DNA of 31,460 nucleotides, from assembly GCA_008931825.1 (NCBI GenBank), contig QXVZ01031332.1:1-31460 (forward strand). The letters run 5' to 3'. The notes under the pieces were generated by a model. That model saw only the letters and a list, made by a program, of their open reading frames with translations, had not been told where the DNA came from and ran no database searches. Position numbers and translations under genes: made by a program. Position 1 is the stretch's first letter. Each line of letters opens with the position of its first letter. This DNA is from Phallusia fumigata. Taxonomy: Eukaryota > Chordata > Ascidiacea > Phlebobranchia > Ascidiidae. Positions 1-10,038 of the stretch are shown here, piece by piece.

Positions 1-250
1 CCCGAAAAAATTTAAAAGTCGGCGCCTATGACTACCACCCCAAATTGATGTTTTCCACATGTATCATTTTCTTCATTATGTTGGATATATATTCAATGTC
101 TGCATAACATTGGGTCCCAAATTCCCTTGGCATTTTATAACATGCATAAACATATAGGTCCCCACACACGCAGTTCCTGAATAGTAGCGATGTTTTAGGA
201 TGAGATCAGTTTAAAAATCAGTGGGAAAACAATAAGTAAAGATTTCCACA
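1..250. repeat. Interspersed repeat, copy 1
   Basis: This stretch resembles 4680-4950 when the two are read side by side. Shared landmarks, in order, are a CTAC.ACCCC start, a run of T followed by ACATG, CATT near ATTGGATA, CATAAACA, a CCCCACACACACG-like tract, and AAAACA..AAGTAAAGA. Its first 30 bases also contain AAAGTCGGCGCCTATG, which recurs at 5972-5987. No open frame or terminal inverted repeat is visible. It is probably a decayed transposon-derived family; the class is unknown. Confidence 0.5.
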
Positions 251-863
251 TATATTTTAACCAAATCTTTTTTACATTATGCCAATTACAATCTCACTGT
301 AAACAGCACAATTTAAACCCCACAGCCCCACTGATCAATAGTTTGACCTACAGTGACCTTTAGCCCAGCCACAACAAACACTTAATAAATCTCTTCAGCG
401 CGATTTCAGTAATGCACTATAAATTCAACAACAACAACAACATTACGCTTCTTGACCAACTAACCATGCGCTTTACATGCTTTTGTACAAAAGGGTAGAA
501 CTGTAAATGAAAGCCAAGTTACTGTAAGGTATCACCTTTACAACGTTACTTAGCAGATGTATTTCGGTTTACGCTACACAATCACCTAAACCAGTGATGT
601 AATACAAACAGCTGAGCTTCGTCCGTCATAAAACAAGACAATTAAAATGAAACGCCCGTCTGGCCGCACCCGATAAACACCCGTTTATGTGTAAAGTAGC
701 AGCCTGTGACCAAGCGCTGAGCATTGCGCCGCTTGAGTCGTAAAATCATCAATCACTCCCTCGCGTCAGGTCGTTTTGCATTTGGTGCAAAACAGCCAGC
801 TGTTATACATGTATTTGCAGCTCTTGTAAGAAAAAAACAGAATTTTGGGCGTTTTAAAGGTAA
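251..863. other. Non-coding stretch, no gene recognised
   Basis: Downstream (3') of the visible eIF4G exons. It contains a short (CAA)n run near 426-440. A 70-codon plus-strand frame (724-936) has no recognisable family and runs into the duplicated block at 864. No eIF4G exon was found here, so the next minus-strand exon is presumably beyond the left edge. Confidence 0.4.
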
Positions 864-1162
864 AAAATGGGTGAATCGAAACAAAAAGTCACAAAATACA
901 TTACAATACATTGCATTGCACCAGCTATCAAAATAGAAAACTTCTAGGTAACTTACTTTGTTAAATCTTGCTGTTTTAAAAAAATAACATTTTGGGGGCC
1001 TGTGGGTGAATTNAAAATGGGTGAATCGAAACAAAAAGTCACAAAATACATTACAATACATTGCATTGCACCAGCTATCAAAATAGAAAACTTCCAGGTA
1101 ACTTACTTTGTTAAATCTTGCTGTTTTAAAAAAATAACATTTTGGGGGCCTGTGGGTGAATT
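864..1162. repeat. 149-bp direct duplication around a single N
   Basis: Bases 864-1012 are repeated at 1014-1162 with one difference seen (CTTCTAGG versus CTTCCAGG). The copies are separated by exactly one N at 1013. The second copy continues into unique sequence. This is best read as an unresolved overlap between two contigs or haplotypes, not a biological tandem repeat. Confidence 0.85.
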
Positions 1163-1176
1163 GGGGTAAAAAGTTG

Positions 1177-1202
1177 CCCCCCCCCCCCCCCCCCCCCCCC
1201 CC
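1177..1202. repeat. 26-base poly(C) homopolymer
   Basis: An uninterrupted run of C starts directly after AAAAGTTG. It is extreme for this AT-rich window; the next longest is 12 C at 4818-4829. Its length is likely unreliable by sequencing, and on the opposite strand it is a G-run able to form a quadruplex. Confidence 0.9.
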
Positions 1203-2302
1203 TATCATGTGTGAAAATTTGAAGAAATTTAGAACAAATAAACTCCTTCATGACCAAAACGTGGGAACAAACTTGCGTTAGACGAAAAAATAAATAAAGA
1301 AAAAAAACAGAGTAAAAACAATATGTGTCCATTTCATGGAAGGGGACCCATAATAATAAGTGTTATGTGGCCAAGTACATTTATCTTATTTGTGATATTA
1401 TCAGGAATTCTCCAAACTTTCACCATACTTTTACCATATTGTGGCTTTCACCATATTGCCATTCCATATAGACCATTACTCAACTTGGATGTATATCCAC
1501 TACGTTATAATACTTTGGGTCCCGTAGATACCAAAGCTATTTATAACATGATTGTTTCTGGTTTCTGCAGGCAGAAACGAATAGGTCCCCACACATACAA
1601 AGTTGAAGATTATGCGTCAATCTAGGTACATGTCAAAAATGGAGAAATATTTCATGTAAACTGTAAATTTGGTGATTATAAAAATTATCAAAAAAACAAA
1701 AGACACACCACTGTGGCCCAATCTATAAACCTTATGTGACAAACAAAGAAATCAATACAACACACAGCATGTTCTACAAACTGTGTAAGTTTTAACCAAT
1801 TTAAAAATTGTTTGACAATTTGACTCTGATAGGGGGCTAACAGGATAATACTGGGGCTATAAGTTAAAACAAAGAAATCGATACACCAAGGTGGCAGGTT
1901 CTACAATCTGTATAAATTTTAAACAATTTTAAACATTGTTGGTTTATTTTTCCCGTTTAAGGGGGCAAGTGCGGTAACGTTTGGGCTATAAAACTAAGTG
2001 TGTGAATTTCATTAAATTTGAGAAACTGTTTATTCATTTGATCCACAGGAGACTTAAGACTATATCTACCAGCTGCAAAAATTTCATCCAATTTTTCAAA
2101 CGCGTCAGTGCATGGACAAGCTGCAGATGAAGAAAAAACAGAGTGAAAACAATCAAACAATGGATATCAACTCCAACACTGATAGTCCCGCATAGTTGAG
2201 AAACATGTAAATAGTGTTACTTTTGCCAAATCCATTCAAATATTTCAGAAACATATGTGCAGCCTGTCAGTCCACCTTAAAATTAATGTCTATGAAACAT
2301 AC
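1203..2302. repeat. Decayed repeat cluster with ~126-bp internal units
   Basis: At 1740-1996 two head-to-tail diverged units each carry ACAAAGAAATC(A/G)ATACA, a TTCTACAA..TGT..AA.TTTTAA.CAATTT segment, GGGGG..AA, and GGGCTATAA. Related units recur at about 2860-3110. The motif CAGAGT(A/G)AAAACAAT, followed by TGTGTCC and GGGGACCCATAAT, occurs at ~1308-1352 and again near 3490-3530. A similar but weaker copy lies at 6270-6395. The 100-codon frame at 1323-1625 lies in this material and shows no protein family. Confidence 0.5.
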
Positions 2303-2455
2303 ATTACTGGCCGACACAGGGGCCTGCACAGGATTTGTGTTTCCAGTCGGTGATGGTGCGGTGTCTGTATCGCGCCCAGAAACTAAAATATCATTTGTCA
2401 CATCAATCCCGGTGTTTGGATCTCTGATGATAATTTTTTTGCGAGTGGGTGCAGG
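2303..2455 (-). CDS. EIF4G: eIF4G exon 8, carries conserved IIIRDPN block
   Basis: A 153-nt phase-0 exon with acceptor CTCACAG at 2456-2457 and donor GTATGT at 2302-2301. It encodes PAPTRKKIIIRDPNTGIDVT, then a Ser/Thr/Pro/Asn-rich stretch. The IIIRDPN core with the following D.T..I is the most diagnostic part of the gene and is the basis for the eIF4G call. Confidence 0.85.
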
Positions 2456-5400
2456 CTGTGAGTAAAAAAGTATTGTTTTAAAGTACAACCACAGGCAAAT
2501 TGGCCTTTCCGGGTCAACACTATAAAAGAATGCCAAGATTGCGTTTTCATTTTGCACAGACACAAGCAATTTAAAATATATTCTTTAGCCAACCTGTTGT
2601 TGAGTTGGAGCTTGTAAAACAGCTTGCTGTGGAGTTTGACTTTGAAACGGCTGTAACAAATACATATTGTTTAATTTTTTTTCACAGCCGCAGTCACAAT
2701 ATGTTGTTTACCATGCTTTCATAACCTTGATATGAGACAGGTGGCATTGGGCTTTGGTACATCGTTTCTGCAAGCAATAATGTACATGTGGTAATGTACT
2801 GTATGATTACAACTGTTTCCCTCAATTCATAGCTGGGTACAGTTAAAGCAATGTTCAACAATTTGACCGATTTTTGAGGGTCCGCTTGGTAATTGCTGCA
2901 GCTCTAGCGTACAACACAGCACATATTGCACCACTATGACTTGTTATAAAAACTGTTTAAATTTCACCTATTTTGGACATTGTTTAGAAATTTGATCCAG
3001 TTTAAGGGGTGGTTGGGTAACTGCTGCAACTATGTGGTCAACAAAAAAATCAATACAACACAATAGCATGGGGGCTAGTGGCATTGCTAGGGCTGCAGCA
3101 ATCATTACACAACAATGACCCAAATTAAGCACTAACAAAATTTCATCCCAATGTAAGATTGTTAAAAAGGTTAACTACTAGAGGGAGCCATAGCGTAACC
3201 ACTAGGGTCTCAAAGTCACTGGATTGGTGACAACCCACCCCCCGACTGAAACTACCATCTACTGAACCTAATTCAACTAGGACAAGTGGTCCATATTACA
3301 TCTGTGGTGTTTGCAAGCATACAGAACGGTTAAAAAACAGTTTACTATCTTGGAAGTAGCAGGAAAGCCACTGGTGCTATGGGGTCAAATGAAACAGATG
3401 GCATAACTCTAAAATTTTCATCTAAATCCAGCAAACATTTAATGGCAAAGCGGCATGGACAAGCTGCAGGGTAAAAAAAGACAAAAAGCAGAGTGAAAAC
3501 AATATGTGTCCCCTCCAGAAAGGGGACCCATAATCAAGGATATCTGTGGTTTTTTTACATTTTTACATAATGTACTATGAATGTCATCGCATTTTGTGAT
3601 TTTCAATTAGTTTATGTAGTTCATACCCAAAGCATAACATTTAGTAGACAAATAAAACAAAAATTGGCATAGCATACTGACGTGCATAGTATGTGGGAGA
3701 GGTTGGTGCAAGTTGAGAATGTCCTGTGTTTATCACAGGGTTTGGCTGGCTGGGGGACACAAACCTCTGAAACAACAATGTTTTTAAATTGACAAACACA
3801 ATTTTGCACATTTCATAGCAGCTGGTTTACATAAAATATATTTTCAGTCTGCAAAAGTACTGTGCTTGTAATGTCACAGTATTGATGTAATGACATACGG
3901 CACTTTTCCTATGATTTTAATTTCCTGTATACATAAAAAATAAATATATATCCTTGTTACAACACCAATACAAAGTGTTAATATTTGCTAACACACATTC
4001 TTTGTTCCTCCTTGCATTAACAACGTACACTGACCCTTGGATAAGGCATAAACCCATGCATCACTGGAGGTGGAGGAGGGGTGTTTTGTGGAACATTTTG
4101 TGGAAACTGAGTAGTGGGACCAGTCTGTTGTGAATACTTTGAAACTGGTGGATTGTAATTTGGAGGAATCTGAACAAGTTCGCAAGGTGTTAATTTGTCC
4201 TAACAGGCAACAACAGATTGTAATTGTCTTGTCGGCAAAGTTTACCTGCGCTTGTTGGTACTGCGTCATTGGTGTCGAATAGTAGTAATGTTGCGGCGTT
4301 CCATTGCCATGAGGTTTAGCTGGACCAGGGGCGGAAGCAACTACATGGGGCCTGTTTATATCATTCGTATTGGCAGGTGATGCAAAATATTGACCACTTT
4401 GATGCGGTGATTGGCCAGGCTAAAAGTATATAATTGTTATTCAAACATTGAAAACTGCAAAACATTGAATACAATATGTCTAAATATGGGGCAAGTAGAA
4501 AATCACTGTTTTATCATGCATTTTTTAAAAATTACTCTATTATGTAATTAATGTGCAGTACAATATTTATTCAGGATTTCCCTGGATTTTCTGCTCTCAA
4601 ACAAAAAATTAAAATGCAAAACTATGGATTTTAGGTTTGGGGAGAAGGGAAAAAAACTCAGGGCATGGCATTCTTCATTGCCATTGCACATACGCTACGA
4701 CCCCTTGAATGATATTTTTTTACATGCACCATTTCTGTTTATTGCATTGGATACAAATTCAATACCTACATTACATTGTACTTAAAAAAAACTGTTCTGC
4801 AACATAAACACATGCGACCCCCCCCCCCCACACACACACAATTCCCAATTGGTATGGATGTAACAACAATACTTTTGTTAATAGGGTGTGGTCAGTTAAA
4901 CATTTAGTATTTATAATCTAAACAGAAAGTAAAGAACACCCTGGAAAATGAACAAAATCATTTCCAATACCATGCTAATTAGAATCGGTATGTCAAAAGC
5001 TGGATTTGCCACGGTATCGAAATTGTTGTCATTTGACCGAGCAGCAGCAAACTGGACTGCAACTGACAAAGCATGAGTGAGTGCTTCTTTTCACACATTT
5101 ACATTCGCGAATAGCATACAACGACAGTACGCGTATGGGGTGTTTGTCGACAATGACCCTTAACTCGCAAACCCATTTCTCTCTTTTTGTTTACAGCTTA
5201 TATCTTGTCGCACAAGCTTCTTTGTCCTGCAGTAACCTTAATTTAAGCTTAAAACAGAGAGTTTGTTAGCAAAGGTATGAAAGTAATATATAGTACTTGG
5301 TCATATGCTTGCATTACTGCAACTAGTGGTAAGTGAAAATATCGGTTATCTGCCTTTTTGACTACCGATAATTGGTATGGTATCAGCCTTGAAAAAACCA

Positions 5401-7011
5401 TATCAGTCTATCTCTACTACAAACCATACGCCGAACACGGGTATGCCAGGTATGCCATGGCCATGTGCCAAAGAGTTTACACTAAGTTCTACAGTTTACA
5501 CTAAGTNTACTAATGTGTTCAGGTCCATGCGACTTGGTGTGCGTAGATACCTGTGCACCGTACTAAACTTTGTTTTGTTCCCACGTGTATCTTAACCGCA
5601 TGTTGATCGCCGCAGTGTACCAGTTAGTATGGCTTGTAAGTAAAAAAACAAGCGAAGTAAATAACCAACCAAGGAAGTGTTATAGTGACTGTCATGTGTG
5701 TTGGGGTAGCGCAACTCTTGCTGTTGTTCACGTGTGTGACGTCACAATACTAGGCGTTGTGACGTACATCTGCCACCTTGCATTTTTGCAAAACTCGGTG
5801 CCCATGGGTGTTGTAGTGCAAAGCGTGTCAACAGTGGTGCCCGGAGATAGAATTTCACTGCATGAAGTTTGTAAACTGCAAGCCTTAACATAGTCTTACT
5901 CTATCTGGTGCCCAAGTAAGACATTCGGTATTTCATGACATCATGTAATTTGGCATGTCCAAAACAATTTCAAAGTCGGCGCCTATGCATGCTACTGTAC
6001 TGTAGCAAAGTTATTCGAACACAATCACCTTTCACAGCATGATATAGCAAACATATTTTGGTTACCAATATGCCATCACAGCTTTATTTTCACAACTGAA
6101 TAAATGCCAAGCAACAAAAATATCAGTTGTTTGAAATATTTTATATTTAACGGCCTGTTAGCCAATCAATGGGCAAACTGGTGTAAAAAGCTATTGCCGC
6201 TGCACAACTCAGCACCCATTTATTATGTACCAATTTGAAAAAGTTCAAACAAACCTGTACCGAAAAAACACAGAGTAAAAACAAAAGTTCTTTCATGACC
6301 AATACATGTAAACAAACCTGCTATAGACAGAAAAATAGATAAAACAATTTGTATCACCCTCCCTTTATATGTCCCCAAAGAGGACCGACAATAAAAAGTG
6401 ATTGAACAATGTCTATGTCTATACTTACTGAGTAAGTAGGAAAGCTACGGCCTCCAGATGAATTTGAAAATGCACCTGCAGAGAAACAAAGAAAGCATAA
6501 ATACCTGACAACAACACAGTGTACAGCTCTTTAAGGCTGGATATGAGGACATTTGCTTAGCCTCATAGCAGCCTTCCATCATTGCAGCAGCAAAGTAAAA
6601 AATATTTCTCATGTTTTCAATTTTATTACAAAGTTCCTTCTTCACCCTGCTCATCTTATCACTTCCAGTCCATAAAAAAACACTCAGTGGATGAGGGGAT
6701 ATTTCCCTATTTCACCTAAATGGGGTATTTTCCTGCAAGTTGTGAGGATGACTTTTGATACTCAAACAACCATGCAAAGATTTTGTTGCTCTGCTAATAT
6801 AGCTTAAAAAATGTTACAAAATCTGAGACTAGTAAGTGTCTGGTAAGTGCTGAAATAATACAGTCACACCAAAGTAATGACAGTCTGCAATCTGTCTGTG
6901 CTAAATAAAATGTTACAGACACACCAAACTGTAACACATTGTTTACTTACGTGGAGGGTGTGGTGATATTCCTGTTGGGTGTGGGATGCTGAGTTGTGTT
7001 GTTAAGGACAT
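2303..7011 (-). CDS. EIF4G: Translation initiation factor eIF4G, N-terminal part (8 exons)
   Basis: eIF4G scaffolds the eIF4F cap-binding complex, joining eIF4E, poly(A)-binding protein, eIF4A and eIF3 in the cytoplasm. Eight minus-strand exons join in one frame: 7011-6951, 6475-6429, 4419-4246, 4169-4035, 3766-3682, 2767-2712, 2650-2594, 2455-2303 (768 nt, 256 residues). All intron ends are GT-AG. The chain is rich in Pro, Gln, Ser and Tyr, like the disordered eIF4G N-terminus. Residues ~211-228 hold KKIIIRDPN followed by DVTNDI, matching the conserved RIRDPNQGGKDITEEI block of vertebrate eIF4G1/eIF4G3. The eIF4E-binding site and the MIF4G and MA3 domains are not in the window and should lie to the left. 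The ATG at 7011 is a choice: an open frame extends upstream to a possible acceptor near 7060. eIF4G1 versus eIF4G3 cannot be decided. Confidence 0.82.
2594..2767 (-). CDS. EIF4G: eIF4G exons 6 and 7 (Gln/Pro-rich)
   Basis: Exon 6 (2767-2712, 56 nt) completes a codon split after exon 5 and encodes a Tyr/Gln/Pro stretch ending YQGYESM. A 61-bp intron follows. Exon 7 (2650-2594, 57 nt) encodes QSQTPQQAVLQAPTQQQ, preceded by PF. The sequence is low complexity, so assignment rests on splice sites, phase agreement and the neighbouring diagnostic exon 8. Confidence 0.7.
2860..3110. repeat. Intronic repeat units in eIF4G
   Basis: Lies in the intron between eIF4G exons 5 and 6. Elements such as TTTAGAAATTTGATCCAGTTTAAGG, GGGTAACTGCTGCAACTATG and AAAAAAATCAATACAACACA-like text match the units described at 1740-2100, in the same orientation. 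Part of the same decayed family. Confidence 0.45.
3420..3540. repeat. Intronic copy of the CATGGACAAGCTGCAG repeat
   Basis: CATGGACAAGCTGCAG followed by AAAAAA..CAGAGTGAAAACAAT occurs here and at about 2111-2155. The following TGTGTCCC..GGGGACCCATAAT also matches 1325-1352. These shared blocks define one end of a dispersed element found three or four times in the first 6.5 kb. Confidence 0.55.
3682..4419 (-). CDS. EIF4G: eIF4G exons 3-5 (Pro/Gln/Tyr-rich N-terminus)
   Basis: Exon 3 (4419-4246, 174 nt) follows a TTTTAG acceptor and ends CAG/GTAAAC; it encodes a segment with HYYYSTPMTQYQQAQ. A 76-bp intron separates it from exon 4 (4169-4035, 135 nt), which encodes IPPNYNPPVSKY and later a PPPPPVMHGFMPYPR segment and uses donor GTCAGT. 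Exon 5 (3766-3682, 85 nt) ends in phase 1 at another GTCAGT donor. Exon 5 is the least certain, because its frame was chosen to keep phase with exons 4 and 6. Confidence 0.7.
4680..4950. repeat. Interspersed repeat, copy 2
   Basis: Diverged counterpart of 1-250 (same order of landmarks, same strand). It has expanded its CCCCACACAC core into 12 C followed by a CA repeat. Confidence 0.5.
5474..5507. repeat. Short direct repeat ending at a single N
   Basis: AGTTTACACTAAGT occurs at 5474-5487 and again at 5493-5506, directly followed by N at 5507. The arrangement resembles the other N-associated duplications but is only 14-19 bp, so chance or a true microduplication remains possible. Confidence 0.6.
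6429..7011 (-). CDS. EIF4G: eIF4G exons 1 and 2 (start codon region)
   Basis: Exon 1 (7011-6951, 61 nt) begins AAAATGTCC and encodes MSLTTQLSIPHPTGISPHPP, then a split Arg codon and GTAAGT donor. Exon 2 (6475-6429, 47 nt) has a strong TTTCTCTGCAG acceptor and GTAAGT donor and encodes AFSNSSGGRSFPTYS. Phases match (1 then 0). The sequence just upstream of the ATG is A-rich. No TATA or initiator could be assigned with confidence. Confidence 0.65.
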
Positions 7012-8570
7012 TTTGTTTTTTTTTAAATACAAAAAGGTAAGGTCGTCAAAAACTAAAAACTGGAGACCACAATTTATTTTTGTCACACAACCACCTTCCC
7101 CGAAAGGACAAAGTTTCTATTGGACAGATGTTAGTTAAATTTTTATTTTTTAATTTTCCTTATGCCCTATTTGAGCAAGATTCTAATATATTTTAAATTT
7201 AACTTGACAAATTCAAGGCAATAAAAAGCATACTGTAGCTAATGAGCTAAATGTAGTCCCAAAGCCACATGTTACTCCTCCCATGCGCTAACCAAAACTC
7301 AGTAATGACAAAGAATTATTTGCAAGAAAATATTTTTCATCTTAAGGGCAGTATTAGCATGTAAGCGTTAAGTTTCTCAATACCACAATGTGGAAGATAT
7401 ATGGCTCAGTGCAATGTATTATGACATCACCAACATGTACAAAGTGGATTGCAGTATTCTAACAGAAGTAGTACTAAAGGGAAACTGACAGAAGTACTAA
7501 AGGGAGTTTACACTCTTTGGCTGTTTATTTTCTTTACTTACTAATAAAAACCACTACGCAATTCATTAGATATAAGCAAGGATAAACTACTACACTGCAA
7601 TCAAATTATCACTTTAATGCAAACAAATTTGGAAATATAAAACAATTTTAACATGGCAATTTGCTCAAAGGTCATTCAAGGTCACCAATACATCAAGGTT
7701 CAACATAGGCAAGAAAACTCAAGCCTCCCAGCGATTGTAACCACAAGGTATTTAGTTTCTTTAGCTCAAAAATCTTTGTCACCATTGCTGTTCTTCGCTG
7801 CTTTGTTGTAGCTCTACATAAGTTAATCCAAAACCTTTTTGGCATAGTTTTCCACAAATGAGAACATTTCATTCTACAGTTGTTAGTTGCTTTGTTGTCA
7901 TCATTAAATATGGCATAATTGATAACAATGTTGGAAATGTTGTCATAAACAATTAAACATCATAACATGTCAAAGCTCGAGTTTTCTGTTTGCACGTTGC
8001 TTTGCCACCTTGTAAGCAAATTTGTTTTGAAACAGCATAGTTTCTACGTCGGGCAAAACCAGTACAAAATTGAACAGACCGCACTAAAAATCTGTAACCA
8101 CAATGATAGCTGAAAAGAGCTAAGGAGGCTGTGTCTACTGCTATATACAGTTTAGGAAACCATAGAAATAAAGAAACCTGGGGTCATAAAAAATTAAGGA
8201 TTTCCTTCTTAGCATTAGTAAGCAACATATGTATTAGATAAATTGCACAGTCATAGTCTGCATGGGAGTGGCTGGCTGTTTTCTTATCATCATCTGCATG
8301 AACTTAAACCAGCAAACCTACTAAACATCAATTTTGTTGTGTCATCTAAGTTTAATAACAAATGTACACTTAATCAAAACTTGCTAAAATACAGCATTCA
8401 CAATAGCACTCACCTTAAATTAAGACAACAAACCTATTACCAGTTTTTTATGGAAAAAAGATCATGATTGGTTGATAAAAAATAAACTCCAGTAATGATA
8501 TCACAAATCAATTGAATAATTATACATTATGTGCAATTTGTGTTGACACTGTTTATTTGAAAATGGACAT
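7012..8570. other. Upstream region of eIF4G, no exon recognised
   Basis: AT-rich sequence with no coding frame I can support. A pair of GACAGAAGTACTAAAGGGA-like repeats lies at about 7461-7507. This interval should hold the eIF4G 5' UTR and promoter, but no core promoter element stands out. Confidence 0.4.
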
Positions 8571-8577
8571 AAAACAG

Positions 8578-8714
8578 TTCCACCAACAAAAGGATACGGT
8601 TGAGGGTTTGTTGGTAAGCGCCCATCCACAGGCTGTTGGGAAGTTTGTGGGATAGGATGGCTTCTTCTTACATTGTGTGAGTACATAGCTCGAACAGAAT
8701 AATCGGGTTCGTCC
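8578..8714 (-). CDS. Possible Pro/Gln-rich exon, unknown gene
   Basis: The minus strand has a CTAAAATAG acceptor just before 8714. It then has an open frame reading DEPDYSVRAMYSHNVRRSHP and IPQTSQQPVDGRLPTNPQPY, in two consecutive blocks. The composition is coding-like and resembles the eIF4G N-terminus, so it could be an upstream or alternative eIF4G exon. No strong donor is visible (the end near 8578 is a guess) and it cannot be joined in phase to the exon starting at 7011, which lacks an obvious acceptor. Confidence 0.3.
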
Positions 8715-8719
8715 CTATT

Positions 8720-9517
8720 TTAGCAGGACTTCCCTAGATATCTATGATAATTGAAAACAAAAACTCAATGCTTAAAACAGGCCAGGGAATCCGATTCTCG
8801 AAGATGCAAAACAAAGTGAAAGCACATGACAAGCTACCTTCCTCCCCGAAACTCTTGTCTCTTTCAACACATTCCATAGAAAACATATACCTTGATGTGT
8901 CATTTTACTGTTTTTGTGGTTTATATGTAGTCGAACCTGCTCATTCGCCCCCTACTTTGGCACTATTTTATGCTTTTTGATTGTGATTGTTATTTCTTGG
9001 GTATACAAAACAAAATACGATAGGACACGCAACTGTTTAAAGGGCAAAATTTTATTTCTTAAAAACTCGAATCGGAGCTGAACCCTAAACTTCCTTGCAG
9101 CCTAAATTATTCCATGTAACCACCACCTTCTTTACCAACTATGGAAAAACAAACGATTGTTTCCTTTATTTCACGTTATTGCTGCGCAGAAGTCAGCCAG
9201 GTAACTTCAAGGAACTGGAACATTGTCTTTTAGGTATTGGTGCAGTAAAATAGGAAGTTGGCTAACTAGAACAAGAATTAAAAAAGGGACATTCAAACCG
9301 GTTCAAACACCGCAAACCGTACCGTACCATCTTTGGTTATGCCCAGTCATCTGTGTTGCAATTGTCAGTGGGTTTTGCTAAACGGTGGTAAATGCGTGCC
9401 TTTTCTGTCTGCAACGATTAAGGTAAAGGAGAGCAGGGATAGCATCCCTACAAAATAACTCGTTTTCTGCTGACCATTTATTTAAAATAGATATATTTTA
9501 AGAAAAGGTCTAAAAAA
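8720..9517. other. No gene recognised
   Basis: AT-rich intergenic DNA. The 78-codon frame at 8744-8980 has no family resemblance and no splice context. ACCGTACCGTACCAT near 9318-9332 is a short motif that recurs at about 9763-9775. Confidence 0.4.
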
Positions 9518-9747
9518 TTTAGTTGTTCTCAATCGGAATGCTTTGGACCTCACCGCAGGTTTGCACACGTGGCAAAACCGCCTCCACAAAATGCAGATGT
9601 TTTGGTTTTGGTAACCTAGCCACTCTTACTCCAAGAACTTCCATCGAATAAAACAAAAAAATCAAAACAAATAGTTGCTTCGCAGCCAAGGATGTTAGTA
9701 CGGTATGGGAGGTGTAGAACTGTACGTACCATGTACGTCGTTGCAAA

Positions 9748-10038
9748 ATGGCTTACCGTTCCACCGTACCGTACCCTTTAATGATTTTCGCTGCGTACTG
9801 TACTGCCATTCTTGTTGGCGGAATTTATTATTTTAAAAATCACCTGCTTGCGCGTATATTCACTGACGAAATCCGGAACCGGATGGAAAGCGCAGTTTTC
9901 TGCAAGATTTGTCTCAATGGGGAGACAGGACCAGAACCCACGAACCTGCGAGCAAAAGGCAGTCACGGCAATCACTCGGCCATCTTGGCTGTTTTCTTTA
10001 AATACGTAGCCCGCCATACATATTGCAAAAAAGGCTAA
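9748..10038 (+). CDS. Hypothetical small ORF with one possible membrane segment
   Basis: An uninterrupted 96-codon frame starting at an ATG in good context (CAAAATGGC) and ending TAA, with AATAAA about 35 bases downstream. Residues ~10-30 (PLMIFAAYCTAILVGGIYYF) are hydrophobic and could span a membrane; the remainder is polar with four Cys. I do not recognise the family. A minus-strand frame (9778-10017) overlaps it and another ends 2 bp away (9519-9746), so chance is a real alternative. It could also be a first exon. Confidence 0.25.
   Translation: MAYRSTVPYPLMIFAAYCTAILVGGIYYFKNHLLARIFTDEIRNRMESAVFCKICLNGETGPEPTNLRAKGSHGNHSAILAVFFKYVARHTYCKKG

Larger units (their letters stand above)
4420..6428. 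other. Large eIF4G intron 2 with repeats, no gene
   Basis: A 2009-bp intron between eIF4G exons 2 and 3. It holds the second copy of the window-start repeat (about 4680-4950), a 12-C/(CA)n tract at 4818-4840, a short duplication ending at the N at 5507, the AAAGTCGGCGCCTATG motif at 5972-5987, and a CAGAGTAAAAACA repeat near 6270. Plus-strand frames at 5081-5893 have no recognisable family and are interrupted by repeats. Confidence 0.5.

Noticed and set aside
724-936. A 70-codon plus-strand frame with basic residues
   Set aside because: It has no identifiable family and runs into the duplicated block at 864. No supporting signals beyond one possible GT donor.
1323-1625. A 100-codon plus-strand frame that looks like a hydrophobic protein
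   Set aside because: It lies in interspersed repeat sequence (shares GGGGACCCATAAT and ATAGGTCCCCACACA with other copies) and has no recognisable domain or splice context.
9519-9746. A 75-codon minus-strand frame ending next to the 9748 ORF
   Set aside because: Its start codon is 1 base from that of the plus-strand ORF, leaving no room for promoters. Composition is not coding-like and no family is seen.
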